Assembly: GCF_029227915.1 (NCBI RefSeq)
Contig: NC_079883.1
Coordinates: 8,432,001-8,496,000, forward strand
Reading direction: 5' to 3'
Length of the DNA stretch: 64,000 nt
Source of the DNA: Hydractinia symbiolongicarpus
Lineage: Eukaryota > Cnidaria > Hydrozoa > Anthoathecata > Hydractiniidae
The notes under the pieces are model-generated. The model was not told the origin of the DNA. It worked only from the letters and a program-made list of their open reading frames with translations, and searched no databases. The translations under genes and the position numbers were made by a program. Each line of letters opens with the position of its first letter. Within the stretch, counting starts at the first letter, position 1. Shown piece after piece: positions 1 to 10,409 of the stretch.

Positions 1-235
<235 letters not shown>

Positions 236-257
236 ACCGCTACACTCAGAAAACAAC

Positions 258-273
258 GGCTATTTTTATAGCC
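258..273 (+). terminator. Histone mRNA 3' stem-loop (H2A)
   Basis: GGCTATTTTTATAGCC forms a 6-bp stem and a TTTT loop, 23 bp after the H2A stop. In animals SLBP binds this hairpin and the pre-mRNA is cut a few bases downstream, giving mRNA without poly(A). The fifth base pair is A-U, not the usual pyrimidine-purine pair. An A-rich element (AAAAAAACATT) follows at about 285 and is a candidate U7 histone downstream element. The same hairpin follows each complete H2A at the same distance. Confidence 0.93.
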
Positions 274-432
274 ACACATCTTTAAAAAAACATTGTTTTT
301 TTCACAAAACTATAACCTTAAAGTCTAATAGATAATCCATGCATACGCCTTGTCCTAAGTAACTCAAAGAAATTAAATAAAAAAATTTGATCACAACGTC
401 AAAATAAATTGCACGTATTTGCACCTACTAAT

Positions 433-552
433 GTCTACGGCCATACCACGATGAACACACCCGTTCTCGTCTGATCACGGAAGTTAAGCATCGTCGGGCC
501 GGGATAGTACTTGGATGGGGGACCGCCTGGGAACTCCCGGTGTCGTAGGCTT
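433..552 (+). rRNA. 5S rRNA: 5S ribosomal RNA
   Basis: A 120-nt gene starting GTCTACGGCC and ending GTCGTAGGCTT, whose ends pair as the 5S terminal helix. The internal Pol III promoter is recognisable: an A-box-like AGTTAAGCATCG region and a C-box TACTTGGATGGGGGACC. A TTTT run at 551-554 is the Pol III terminator. It is transcribed rightward, head-on to the U1 gene. Linkage of 5S to histones is known in several invertebrates; here it is part of every unit. No base differences were seen in the gene between copies. Confidence 0.97.
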
Positions 553-880
553 TTCATTTTCATTTGCTGTGATATATTTCTTGTTATAACAATTAAGGAA
601 CGTGGCGGTTGTTGAAAGTGTTTCCTATGACATTTTCCTACGACATTTTCAGGTGATAGTACGAGAAAAAAGAGCTTTCAAATGCATACAAACTCGATCT
701 ATTGCCGATCATCCAATAACCCTGACGGAATGGCAAATAAAATAAAATTCCGCCGCCTTCCGAGGACTTATATCGCAATCACGTTTCGTAACAGCCAAGC
801 GAGGTTTTACCTTAGCGTTTAAGTCACCACCGACATTTGGCCGCGCAACTTTTCTAAGCTCATTCATTTTGACTTAAGGA
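553..880. other. 5S-U1 spacer
   Basis: 328 bp between the ends of two convergent genes. I see no recognisable gene. It holds the Pol III T-run at its left edge, a 13-bp tandem near-duplicate (CCTAYGACATTTT at 624-636 and 637-649), and on the minus strand just after U1 an AT-rich stretch that could contain the snRNA 3' box. Block B copies carry 22 extra bp near the left end. I compared it with U4, U5, U6 and spliced-leader RNAs from memory and saw no match. Confidence 0.6.
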
Positions 881-1044
881 GGGGGCGAGCGCGGACGCAG
901 GCCCCCACTACCAGAAATTGTACGGTCGAGTTACTGACGTTTGCAGTAATCGCAGAGGTCAGCCCAAGCGTAGTGCAATGCAAGAGCCTCACTCTGGAAG
1001 AAAACCCTCATTGATCAGTCTTTACTTCCCCGTCAGGTAAGTAT
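881..1044 (-). ncRNA. U1: U1 spliceosomal snRNA
   Basis: Reads on the minus strand from ATACTTACCTG, the 5' end that pairs with 5' splice sites. Stem-loop I carries GATCAATGAG, close to the U1-70K site. Stem-loop II has ATTGCAC, matching the U1A site. The Sm site AATTTCTGG is followed by a G+C-rich terminal hairpin ending in CCCCC. About 164 nt, the normal length for animal U1; the 3' end is set by comparison with known U1 and may be off by a few bases. Transcribed by Pol II from a proximal element at 1089-1102. Confidence 0.96.
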
Positions 1045-1088
1045 GAGTTGGAACTGCACCGTAGCATGAGGGTACCCTTCAAAGTTTG

Positions 1089-1102
1089 TTAATGCTTGTG
1101 GC
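1089..1102 (-). promoter_or_regulatory. Candidate proximal sequence element of U1
   Basis: On the minus strand, positions -45 to -58 from U1 +1 read GCCACAAGCATTAA. An almost identical block (CCACAAGCAGTTAC) lies at -41 to -54 of U2. That shared motif at the spacing expected for a SNAPc-bound PSE is the evidence; no TATA box is seen near -30, consistent with Pol II snRNA genes. The rest of the 190-bp U2-U1 spacer shows nothing else clear. Confidence 0.7.
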
Positions 1103-1234
1103 TTGAGTGTGTTATAAACTGCCGTGTCGCGGGGCATAGGCTGTATTCTCCCCCAGTGTACGCGTTTTGTTCCCGCCGTAGACTATGCAGAGTGCCGTCG
1201 GAAAGAGGACTGCTATTATTCTTTTATTGCTTAT

Positions 1235-1421
1235 GTGGGCCGCCATCGGTAATAGTGCAACACCAAGGCAACCCGTGGTCACGGCGTGAATGAATCCACC
1301 TCCATGACCCAAGGCCAAAAATCAGATTAATATACTGACCATTCAGAGAATGGCCTACCAGATATTAAACTGATAAGAACAGATACTACACTTGATCTTA
1401 GCCATTAGGCCGAGAAGCGAT
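1235..1421 (-). ncRNA. U2: U2 spliceosomal snRNA
   Basis: Minus-strand gene starting ATCGCTTCTCGG, about 187 nt as in animal U2. Nucleotides 33-38 are GTAGTA, the branch-point recognition sequence. Nucleotides 21-31 are the segment that pairs with U6. The Sm site GATTTTTGG is present, and stem-loop IV contains GGTGTTGCACTATTACC, like the U2A'/U2B'' site. The 3' end near 1235 is assigned by length and similarity. Only U2 5' features are nearly invariant in evolution, so the identification is secure. Confidence 0.96.
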
Positions 1422-1461
1422 AAAGAACAAGCGTTGCCATGATAGGCATCGTCCACACACC

Positions 1462-1475
1462 GTAACTGCTTGTGG
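1462..1475 (-). promoter_or_regulatory. Candidate proximal sequence element of U2
   Basis: CCACAAGCAGTTAC on the minus strand at -41 to -54 from U2 +1, matching the U1 upstream block. The remaining 322-bp U2-tRNA spacer (1422-1743) is CpG-rich (GTGCGCGCGCGTTAC near 1698) and presumably holds the distal enhancer of U2, but I cannot name a site in it. Confidence 0.7.
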
Positions 1476-1743
1476 AGCATGTCACGTTACTGTAAAGCTT
1501 ACAACTGTCACCGCGTACGGATGGACGGCGACATAGTAAAAATCACGGCTGTTGATTTAGCCGTAGGATGGAGAGCGACTGTAGCGAGTGGATGGTAACT
1601 TACATGAATGCTAACAAAGGCGACGATACTAAGTGCGTGATATTACTTTCCAATATGTCTGCGTACATTCCGTTTATCAACGCATTACGCCAGAACGTGC
1701 GCGCGCGTTACACAGTAGACCATGCAGCCGAAATGCGACAGTG

Positions 1744-1816
1744 CGACCCTGCCAGGAGTCGAACCTGGAATCCCCTGATTCGTAGTCAGATGCCTTATCC
1801 ATTGGGCCACAGGGCC
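1744..1816 (-). tRNA. trnR-ACG: tRNA-Arg (anticodon ACG)
   Basis: A 73-nt cloverleaf on the minus strand: acceptor GGCCCTG pairs with CAGGGTC (G1-C72, G2-U71 wobble), D arm with the A box TGGCCCAATGG, anticodon loop CTACGAA giving ACG, and T arm GGTTCGACTCC as the B box; discriminator G. A34 would be edited to inosine to read CGN arginine codons. No intron and no encoded CCA. Downstream, no run of four Ts occurs on its coding strand until about 200 nt away (1538-1542). Confidence 0.96.
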
Positions 1817-2395
1817 ATGCTTATGACTTCGCCCCATCGTCATTTTGGCTTGCGCATTCGTTTTACTTACGACAGAATTCTTCGTGTTTGTAGCCATGAA
1901 AGAAAGGGACTTCTGTGAGTGAATTTTTTTACTGTGGTCTAATAAAAAAGTCGAAACGCAGTGCCCAATATATGAATTGCTCCTAATAGCCGGAAACAGG
2001 CCGTGTCGATGATGTAGGCCGACATACGCAACGCAAACCAAAGAACGCTTTATGAAAATCCTAACACGAGCGCGGAAGAAGCCCAAATTAACAGACTAGA
2101 TGTAATGCTGAAGACCTCAAACTCCAGCAGCTTCTCTTGCAGACTATTGCGTCGTACTACAAATAAAAATTAACATGCTTTCGCATAGTCGCGGCACCCA
2201 AAACGGACATTATACGATGTACAGAAACACACATTTCTGTTTTCGCGCCAAATCAATTCCCGGGAGTGGTACTTTTACGTCCGCATACTTCGCACCGTCT
2301 TAAATTATATCTCATTTACACGGTAATGTTTAGTATACTTCTACTGTGATAACAAGCATCGTTTATCGTTGGATTGTTGTAAGAAAACATTAAAA
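1817..2395. other. tRNA-H1 spacer and H1 promoter
   Basis: 579 bp. The left part (to about 2100) has the higher G+C of the RNA-gene segment and no recognisable gene. The right part is the H1 promoter: an E2F-type site at 2241-2249 and AT-rich TAAATTATAT near 2301 as a possible TATA. Open frames here run through the tRNA and look non-coding. Confidence 0.6.
2241..2249 (+). promoter_or_regulatory. E2F-like site upstream of H1
   Basis: TTTCGCGCC, a perfect match to the E2F/DP consensus TTTSGCGC, 147 bp before the H1 ATG. E2F links histone transcription to S-phase entry in animals. A second copy lies in the H3 promoter (3774-3782). Confidence 0.6.
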
Positions 2396-2947
2396 ATGAG
2401 TGAAGCAGCTTCTCCAAAGAAAATCGCACCCAAGAAGAAACCTGCTGCAAAGAAGACAGCTGATCACCCTAAATATGTGGACATGATCAAGGCTGCTATC
2501 GCTACCCTAAAGGAACGCGGTGGTTCATCTCGCCAAGCTATTACAAAATATATTCATGCAAATTACAAAGTTGCTGAAAACTCAGATCATCATCTGAAAA
2601 TGGCTCTTAAACGAGGAGTAACATCAGGCGATTTGATTCAAACTAAAGGCACTGGTGCTTCTGGATCATTCAAGCTAGGTCAGGTAAAAAAAGAAAAACC
2701 TAAGAAAAAGGCCGCAGCAAAAAAGCCAACGGCAAAGAAGCCTACTGCAAAGAAAAGTACACCAAAAAAGAAGCCAGCAAAGAAGAGCACGCCAAAGAAA
2801 GCAGCAAAGAAGCCTGCCACAAAGAAAGCCTCGGCTAAGAAACCAGCAGCTAAGAAACCCACAAAGAAGCCTGTTGCTAAAAAACCTGCAGCAAAGAAGG
2901 TCAAAAAGACTCCCAAAAAGGCAGCAAAGAAGACCGCAAAAAAATAA
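2396..2947 (+). CDS. H1: Linker histone H1
   Basis: 183 residues. Residues 1-23 are a short basic N-tail with an SPKK motif. Residues 24-94 are the winged-helix globular domain, from HPKYVDMI through GGSSRQAI and [10 protein letters not shown] to TGASGSFKL. Residues 95-183 are an almost pure K/A/P tail with three TPKK motifs, likely cyclin-dependent kinase sites. It binds linker DNA at the nucleosome dyad. I chose the ATG at 2396 (context AAAAATG); the frame opens 27 bp upstream only through a TTG. No introns. A stem-loop 33 bp after the stop marks it as replication-dependent. Confidence 0.97.
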   Translation: MSEAASPKKIAPKKKPAAKKTADHPKYVDMIKAAIATLKERGGSSRQAITKYIHANYKVAENSDHHLKMALKRGVTSGDLIQTKGTGASGSFKLGQVKKEKPKKKAAAKKPTAKKPTAKKSTPKKKPAKKSTPKKAAKKPATKKASAKKPAAKKPTKKPVAKKPAAKKVKKTPKKAAKKTAKK

Positions 2948-2979
2948 TTTGTGTGTATCTGGCTATTACATTAACAAAC

Positions 2980-2995
2980 GGCTATTTTTATAGCC
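2980..2995 (+). terminator. Histone mRNA 3' stem-loop (H1)
   Basis: GGCTATTTTTATAGCC, followed by ACACATTTAC and the A-rich AAAAAAACATT. Identical to the H2A hairpin. Confidence 0.92.
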
Positions 2996-3271
2996 ACACA
3001 TTTACAAAAAAACATTATCTTGGTACAAAGTTAAACTTGTTTAAGTCACTTAAACAGTTAAAAAAGAGTAAATTTAAGATTAGATTCCCTAAGTTTAAGT
3101 ATTTTCGTTTTTAAATTTCTTATTTTCTTGCTTTTACTTTTCTTGCCCTTCATATTTTTAACATTGTCAAACTTTATGTAGCATAAAATTTTTATGTAGC
3201 ATAAAATTTAAACAGAAAGCAGGACAAAGTTTGATATAAAAAGCTAGCCGTAATATTTTTTATGGATGTGT
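2996..3271. other. H1-H3 convergent spacer
   Basis: AT-rich spacer between facing stem-loops. It contains a tandem duplicate of TTTATGTAGCATAAAATT (about 3173-3209). No gene seen. Confidence 0.6.
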
Positions 3272-3287
3272 GGCTATAAAAATAGCC
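3272..3287 (-). terminator. Histone mRNA 3' stem-loop (H3)
   Basis: Minus-strand GGCTATTTTTATAGCC, 21 bp after the H3 stop, followed by ACACATCCATAAAAAATATTACG as a weaker version of the A-rich downstream element. Confidence 0.92.
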
Positions 3288-3308
3288 GTTTTTTGTTTGG
3301 TAAGATGC

Positions 3309-3722
<414 letters not shown>

Positions 3723-3773
3723 TTAAGAAGTCGATGTAGTACGGATACACAAGACGGTCTAAAATGCACTATC

Positions 3774-3782
3774 GCGCCAAAG
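3774..3782 (-). promoter_or_regulatory. E2F-like site upstream of H3
   Basis: Minus-strand TTTGGCGCG, 55 bp before the H3 ATG, matching TTTSGCGC. Confidence 0.55.
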
Positions 3783-4086
3783 TTTTATTTCTCATATTGA
3801 TTGACAGCTAAGGTTCAAAACAAACCATTTGATTGGTGCTAAGAAAGTAATTTCTGATTGGCTGCATAATGACATTACGCTCATTACTTTAACATTTTTA
3901 TAAAATCTGTGTTTTTTGGCTACGGGAAAACGGCTGTATCTTCTGATACACAAAAGCTTTTGACTTTTTTTTTTTTTAGTAAGTAGCAGAAGGTTTGGCG
4001 AATTCCAACGATGCCAAATTTATTGCCTTACTGAAACATTAAGACCACGAATTTTTAAAAAAACTACAGTTTTACTTAAAAAAATG

Positions 4087-4111
4087 TACAAAATGTTCGG
4101 AACATTTTGTA
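4087..4111. promoter_or_regulatory. 12-bp inverted repeat in H3-H4 promoter
   Basis: Arms TACAAAATGTTC and GAACATTTTGTA around a single central G. Perfect dyad symmetry suggests a dimeric DNA-binding factor. It lies 135 bp before the H4 start and recurs in every unit. Factor unknown. Confidence 0.6.
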
Positions 4112-4200
4112 ATGACGCAACTCTATTGGTTAATTAGGGTGTTTCCACGAGCAGTAGGTAATTTTATGGCCTCTTTTTAAAGCTGTCTGAATTCTGTTAA

Positions 4201-4557
<357 letters not shown>

Positions 4558-4581
4558 GCGTTGTCATTGCTCAACAAAAAC

Positions 4582-4597
4582 GGCTATTTTTATAGCC
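4582..4597 (+). terminator. Histone mRNA 3' stem-loop (H4)
   Basis: GGCTATTTTTATAGCC followed by ACAAATCTTTTAAAACATTAC, a variant of the shared downstream element. Confidence 0.92.
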
Positions 4598-4978
4598 ACA
4601 AATCTTTTAAAACATTACTTTGTGCACGCTTCCAAATTACACAATGTGTAAAGTCTTGTCACAGTTACATTTATTGCTATACGATACTATGTCATATATG
4701 ACACAAAAAAAATTTAGAAATACTTTGTAGGGTTAATTTGCCTGGGAGTGTTTCCGTGAAAAGCTGGGTTAAGTTAAATGTAAGCAATAACATGGATCAA
4801 TGTACTTGTCTTTTCTGCAAGTACAGCTAATAATACGTATGAAAAGTGAAGCTAATCCACACACACATGGGGAAGTATTTTAAATGTAGGCTAGTGTTCT
4901 TAAGCACATTATTTAGAAGTTTTATTAACTTCGGTTAACTTGTAGTGACGCCAAGTAAATGTTTTTTTAAAGATGTGT
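4598..4978. other. H4-H2B convergent spacer
   Basis: About 380 bp of AT-rich DNA between facing stem-loops. Two symmetric elements: a 14-bp palindrome TGTCATATATGACA (4690-4703) and a hairpin with 8-bp arms TGTACTTG / CAAGTACA and a 9-nt loop (4801-4825). A short CA run near 4860 has one extra CA in block B. No gene recognised; no Sm-site-bearing small RNA seen. Confidence 0.6.
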
Positions 4979-4994
4979 GGTCTTAAAAAAGACC
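4979..4994 (-). terminator. Histone mRNA 3' stem-loop (H2B, variant stem)
   Basis: Minus-strand GGTCTTTTTTAAGACC, 23 bp after the H2B stop. The stem differs from the other four genes and keeps pyrimidines on the 5' side, as in the general animal consensus. It is followed by CACATCTTTAAAAAAACATT, the same downstream element as H2A. Confidence 0.92.
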
Positions 4995-5017
4995 GTTTGT
5001 GTTTGGTAGACGTTGGT

Positions 5018-5422
5018 TTACTTGCTGCTTGTGTATTTTGTGACGGCTTTTGTTCCTTCACTGACTGCGTGTTTTGCAAGTTCTCCAGGCAAGAGAAGAC
5101 GTACTGCGGTTTGAATTTCACGAGAAGAGATGGTCGACTTTTTGTTTTGAAGAGCCAAACGCGAAGCTTCGGAAGCAATGCGCTCAAAGATGTCGTTGAC
5201 AAATGAGTTCATGATGCTCATAGCTTTGCTTGAAACTCCGACATCTGGGTGAACTTGTTTCAAAACATTGTAGATGTAAATAGCATAACTTTCCTTTCTC
5301 TTTCTCTTGCGTTTCTTTTCACCAGTTCCACCAATCTTTCCTCCTTTTTTGCCGGCTCTTTTTTCACCTTTCTTGGCTACTTTAGGTGCCTGTTTTCCTC
5401 CTTTAGCTGCTGCGTCAGACAT
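5018..5422 (-). CDS. H2B: Histone H2B
   Basis: 134 residues. Residues 1-45 are a basic Lys/Gly-rich tail ending in KKRKRKRKE, slightly longer than in vertebrates. The histone fold follows: [21 protein letters not shown], then [13 protein letters not shown] and [20 protein letters not shown]. The C-terminal helix ends AVTKYTSSK, with the lysine equivalent to K120, the ubiquitination site. It dimerises with H2A, whose gene is divergent across a 284-bp promoter. ATG preceded by AACC. Intronless. Confidence 0.98.
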   Translation of the reverse strand: MSDAAAKGGKQAPKVAKKGEKRAGKKGGKIGGTGEKKRKRKRKESYAIYIYNVLKQVHPDVGVSSKAMSIMNSFVNDIFERIASEASRLALQNKKSTISSREIQTAVRLLLPGELAKHAVSEGTKAVTKYTSSK

Positions 5423-5706
5423 GGTTAAAAATTTTTGCTACTTAACTTGTAAATAAGCATTAAACTGCAAGTCAAAACTTTTTGTTTATAAGTAAAAAAA
5501 TCGGATCGAATTCGATCCGAAAACGCCGATACGCAATTTAATTGGTTAAAAAAAAAATCTTTTGTTTAATACTTAATTATGATTGGTTAAAAAAACATGA
5601 TTTCGATCCTATTTTTATGATGAAAAAACGAGTAAAGTTTATTTCGTTAACACTTACGTTAAATATTCGTACGTTTTTGTATTAACTTACAAATCAAATC
5701 GCAGTT
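5423..5706. promoter_or_regulatory. H2B-H2A divergent promoter
   Basis: 284 bp. Contains a TATAAA for H2B on the minus strand (5485-5490, about 63 bp before its ATG), a perfect 20-bp palindrome (5501-5520), and two ATTGGTTAAA boxes (5541 and 5582, CCAAT on the minus strand). A half-site TTCGATCC recurs near 5603. For H2A the likely TATA region is TATTTTTATG near 5611. Confidence 0.75.
5501..5520. promoter_or_regulatory. Perfect 20-bp palindrome, H2B-H2A promoter
   Basis: TCGGATCGAATTCGATCCGA is its own reverse complement. It sits just upstream of the H2B TATA and recurs in every unit. A symmetric protein-binding site is likely; the factor is unknown. Confidence 0.7.
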
Positions 5707-6087
5707 ATGTCTGGACGTGGAAAAGGTGGAAAAGCTAAGGCTAAAGCCAAGACAAGATCCTCAAGAGCTGGACTTCAATTTCCAGTCGGTAGAGTGCATA
5801 GATTCCTTCGTAGAGGGCACTATGCTAACCGAATTGGATCTGGAGCACCAGTTTACTTAGCAGCCGTCTTGGAATATTTATCTGCTGAGATATTGGAGTT
5901 GGCTGGTAACGCAGCAAGAGACAACAAAAAAGCTAGGATTATTCCAAGACATTTACAATTGGCTGTTCGTAATGATGAAGAATTAAACAAACTTTTGAGC
6001 GGTGTAACCATTGCAGCTGGTGGTGTTTTGCCAAACATTCAAGCTGTCTTACTCCCAAAGAAGAACGACAAAGGACAGAAGAAGTAA
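5707..6087 (+). CDS. H2A: Histone H2A (canonical)
   Basis: 126 residues, from [23 protein letters not shown] through the fold ([43 protein letters not shown]) to the docking segment [21 protein letters not shown] and a short tail KNDKGQKK. The acidic-patch residues in EYLSAEILE and NDEELNK are kept. There is no C-terminal SQ motif, so it is canonical H2A and not H2A.X; it also lacks H2A.Z features. First full copy in the window. Intronless, with a stem-loop 23 bp after the stop. Confidence 0.98.
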   Translation: MSGRGKGGKAKAKAKTRSSRAGLQFPVGRVHRFLRRGHYANRIGSGAPVYLAAVLEYLSAEILELAGNAARDNKKARIIPRHLQLAVRNDEELNKLLSGVTIAAGGVLPNIQAVLLPKKNDKGQKK

Positions 6088-6284
6088 ACCGCTACACTCA
6101 GAAAACAACGGCTATTTTTATAGCCACACATCTTTAAAAAAACATTGTTTTTTTCACAAAACTATAACCTTAAAGTCTAATAGATAATCCATGCATACGC
6201 CTTGTCCTAAGTAACTCAAAGAAATTAAATAAAAAAATTTGATCACAACGTCAAAATAAATTGCACGTATTTGCACCTACTAAT

Positions 6285-6404
6285 GTCTACGGCCATACCA
6301 CGATGAACACACCCGTTCTCGTCTGATCACGGAAGTTAAGCATCGTCGGGCCGGGATAGTACTTGGATGGGGGACCGCCTGGGAACTCCCGGTGTCGTAG
6401 GCTT
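6285..6404 (+). rRNA. 5S rRNA: 5S ribosomal RNA, unit A2
   Basis: Identical to the copy at 433, including the T4 terminator. Confidence 0.97.
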
Positions 6405-6732
6405 TTCATTTTCATTTGCTGTGATATATTTCTTGTTATAACAATTAAGGAACGTGGCGGTTGTTGAAAGTGTTTCCTATGACATTTTCCTACGACATTT
6501 TCAGGTGATAGTACGAGAAAAAAGAGCTTTCAAATGCATACAAACTCGATCTATTGCCGATCATCCAATAACCCTGACGGAATGGCAAATAAAATAAAAT
6601 TCCGCCGCCTTCCGAGGACTTATATCGCAATCACGTTTCGTAACAGCCAAGCGAGGTTTTACCTTAGCGTTTAAGTCACCACCGACATTTGGCCGCGCAA
6701 CTTTTCTAAGCTCATTCATTTTGACTTAAGGA

Positions 6733-6896
6733 GGGGGCGAGCGCGGACGCAGGCCCCCACTACCAGAAATTGTACGGTCGAGTTACTGACGTTTGCAGTA
6801 ATCGCAGAGGTCAGCCCAAGCGTAGTGCAATGCAAGAGCCTCACTCTGGAAGAAAACCCTCATTGATCAGTCTTTACTTCCCCGTCAGGTAAGTAT
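6733..6896 (-). ncRNA. U1: U1 snRNA, unit A2
   Basis: Identical to the copy at 881. Confidence 0.96.
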
Positions 6897-7086
6897 GAGT
6901 TGGAACTGCACCGTAGCATGAGGGTACCCTTCAAAGTTTGTTAATGCTTGTGGCTTGAGTGTGTTATAAACTGCCGTGTCGCGGGGCATAGGCTGTATTC
7001 TCCCCCAGTGTACGCGTTTTGTTCCCGCCGTAGACTATGCAGAGTGCCGTCGGAAAGAGGACTGCTATTATTCTTTTATTGCTTAT

Positions 7087-7273
7087 GTGGGCCGCCATCG
7101 GTAATAGTGCAACACCAAGGCAACCCGTGGTCACGGCGTGAATGAATCCACCTCCATGACCCAAGGCCAAAAATCAGATTAATATACTGACCATTCAGAG
7201 AATGGCCTACCAGATATTAAACTGATAAGAACAGATACTACACTTGATCTTAGCCATTAGGCCGAGAAGCGAT
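7087..7273 (-). ncRNA. U2: U2 snRNA, unit A2
   Basis: Identical to the copy at 1235; intact 5' domain. Confidence 0.96.
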
Positions 7274-7595
7274 AAAGAACAAGCGTTGCCATGATAGGCA
7301 TCGTCCACACACCGTAACTGCTTGTGGAGCATGTCACGTTACTGTAAAGCTTACAACTGTCACCGCGTACGGATGGACGGCGACATAGTAAAAATCACGG
7401 CTGTTGATTTAGCCGTAGGATGGAGAGCGACTGTAGCGAGTGGATGGTAACTTACATGAATGCTAACAAAGGCGACGATACTAAGTGCGTGATATTACTT
7501 TCCAATATGTCTGCGTACATTCCGTTTATCAACGCATTACGCCAGAACGTGCGCGCGCGTTACACAGTAGACCATGCAGCCGAAATGCGACAGTG

Positions 7596-7668
7596 CGACC
7601 CTGCCAGGAGTCGAACCTGGAATCCCCTGATTCGTAGTCAGATGCCTTATCCATTGGGCCACAGGGCC
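7596..7668 (-). tRNA. trnR-ACG: tRNA-Arg(ACG), unit A2
   Basis: Block A form with a G1-C72 pair. Confidence 0.96.
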
Positions 7669-8247
7669 ATGCTTATGACTTCGCCCCATCGTCATTTTGG
7701 CTTGCGCATTCGTTTTACTTACGACAGAATTCTTCGTGTTTGTAGCCATGAAAGAAAGGGACTTCTGTGAGTGAATTTTTTTACTGTGGTCTAATAAAAA
7801 AGTCGAAACGCAGTGCCCAATATATGAATTGCTCCTAATAGCCGGAAACAGGCCGTGTCGATGATGTAGGCCGACATACGCAACGCAAACCAAAGAACGC
7901 TTTATGAAAATCCTAACACGAGCGCGGAAGAAGCCCAAATTAACAGACTAGATGTAATGCTGAAGACCTCAAACTCCAGCAGCTTCTCTTGCAGACTATT
8001 GCGTCGTACTACAAATAAAAATTAACATGCTTTCGCATAGTCGCGGCACCCAAAACGGACATTATACGATGTACAGAAACACACATTTCTGTTTTCGCGC
8101 CAAATCAATTCCCGGGAGTGGTACTTTTACGTCCGCATACTTCGCACCGTCTTAAATTATATCTCATTTACACGGTAATGTTTAGTATACTTCTACTGTG
8201 ATAACAAGCATCGTTTATCGTTGGATTGTTGTAAGAAAACATTAAAA

Positions 8248-8799
8248 ATGAGTGAAGCAGCTTCTCCAAAGAAAATCGCACCCAAGAAGAAACCTGCTGC
8301 AAAGAAGACAGCTGATCACCCTAAATATGTGGACATGATCAAGGCTGCTATCGCTACCCTAAAGGAACGCGGTGGTTCATCTCGCCAAGCTATTACAAAA
8401 TATATTCATGCAAATTACAAAGTTGCTGAAAACTCAGATCATCATCTGAAAATGGCTCTTAAACGAGGAGTAACATCAGGCGATTTGATTCAAACTAAAG
8501 GCACTGGTGCTTCTGGATCATTCAAGCTAGGTCAGGTAAAAAAAGAAAAACCTAAGAAAAAGGCCGCAGCAAAAAAGCCAACGGCAAAGAAGCCTACTGC
8601 AAAGAAAAGTACACCAAAAAAGAAGCCAGCAAAGAAGAGCACGCCAAAGAAAGCAGCAAAGAAGCCTGCCACAAAGAAAGCCTCGGCTAAGAAACCAGCA
8701 GCTAAGAAACCCACAAAGAAGCCTGTTGCTAAAAAACCTGCAGCAAAGAAGGTCAAAAAGACTCCCAAAAAGGCAGCAAAGAAGACCGCAAAAAAATAA
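8248..8799 (+). CDS. H1: Histone H1, unit A2
   Basis: Same 183-residue protein as at 2396; ATG in AAAAATG. Confidence 0.97.
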   Translation: MSEAASPKKIAPKKKPAAKKTADHPKYVDMIKAAIATLKERGGSSRQAITKYIHANYKVAENSDHHLKMALKRGVTSGDLIQTKGTGASGSFKLGQVKKEKPKKKAAAKKPTAKKPTAKKSTPKKKPAKKSTPKKAAKKPATKKASAKKPAAKKPTKKPVAKKPAAKKVKKTPKKAAKKTAKK

Positions 8800-9160
8800 T
8801 TTGTGTGTATCTGGCTATTACATTAACAAACGGCTATTTTTATAGCCACACATTTACAAAAAAACATTATCTTGGTACAAAGTTAAACTTGTTTAAGTCA
8901 CTTAAACAGTTAAAAAAGAGTAAATTTAAGATTAGATTCCCTAAGTTTAAGTATTTTCGTTTTTAAATTTCTTATTTTCTTGCTTTTACTTTTCTTGCCC
9001 TTCATATTTTTAACATTGTCAAACTTTATGTAGCATAAAATTTTTATGTAGCATAAAATTTAAACAGAAAGCAGGACAAAGTTTGATATAAAAAGCTAGC
9101 CGTAATATTTTTTATGGATGTGTGGCTATAAAAATAGCCGTTTTTTGTTTGGTAAGATGC

Positions 9161-9574
<414 letters not shown>

Positions 9575-10052
9575 TTAAGAAGTCGATGTAGTACGGATAC
9601 ACAAGACGGTCTAAAATGCACTATCGCGCCAAAGTTTTATTTCTCATATTGATTGACAGCTAAGGTTCAAAACAAACCATTTGATTGGTGCTAAGAAAGT
9701 AATTTCTGATTGGCTGCATAATGACATTACGCTCATTACTTTAACATTTTTATAAAATCTGTGTTTTTTGGCTACGGGAAAACGGCTGTATCTTCTGATA
9801 CACAAAAGCTTTTGACTTTTTTTTTTTTTAGTAAGTAGCAGAAGGTTTGGCGAATTCCAACGATGCCAAATTTATTGCCTTACTGAAACATTAAGACCAC
9901 GAATTTTTAAAAAAACTACAGTTTTACTTAAAAAAATGTACAAAATGTTCGGAACATTTTGTAATGACGCAACTCTATTGGTTAATTAGGGTGTTTCCAC
10001 GAGCAGTAGGTAATTTTATGGCCTCTTTTTAAAGCTGTCTGAATTCTGTTAA

Positions 10053-10409
<357 letters not shown>

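Noticed and set aside
552-880. A hidden U4, U5, U6 or spliced-leader RNA in the 5S-U1 spacer
   Set aside because: No matching conserved core, Sm site or donor-site pattern could be found on either strand.
1096-1318. Open frames of 65 and 68 codons
   Set aside because: They overlap the U2 gene and its U1-side spacer on both strands; chance frames.
1568-2086. Open frames of 116 and 133 codons recurring in every unit
   Set aside because: They lie on opposite strands across the tRNA-Arg gene and U2 upstream region, show no known domain, and recur only because the whole unit is repeated.
2369-2395. N-terminal extension of H1 (LDCCKKTLK)
   Set aside because: It starts at TTG; the ATG at 2396 has good context and gives a typical H1 start.
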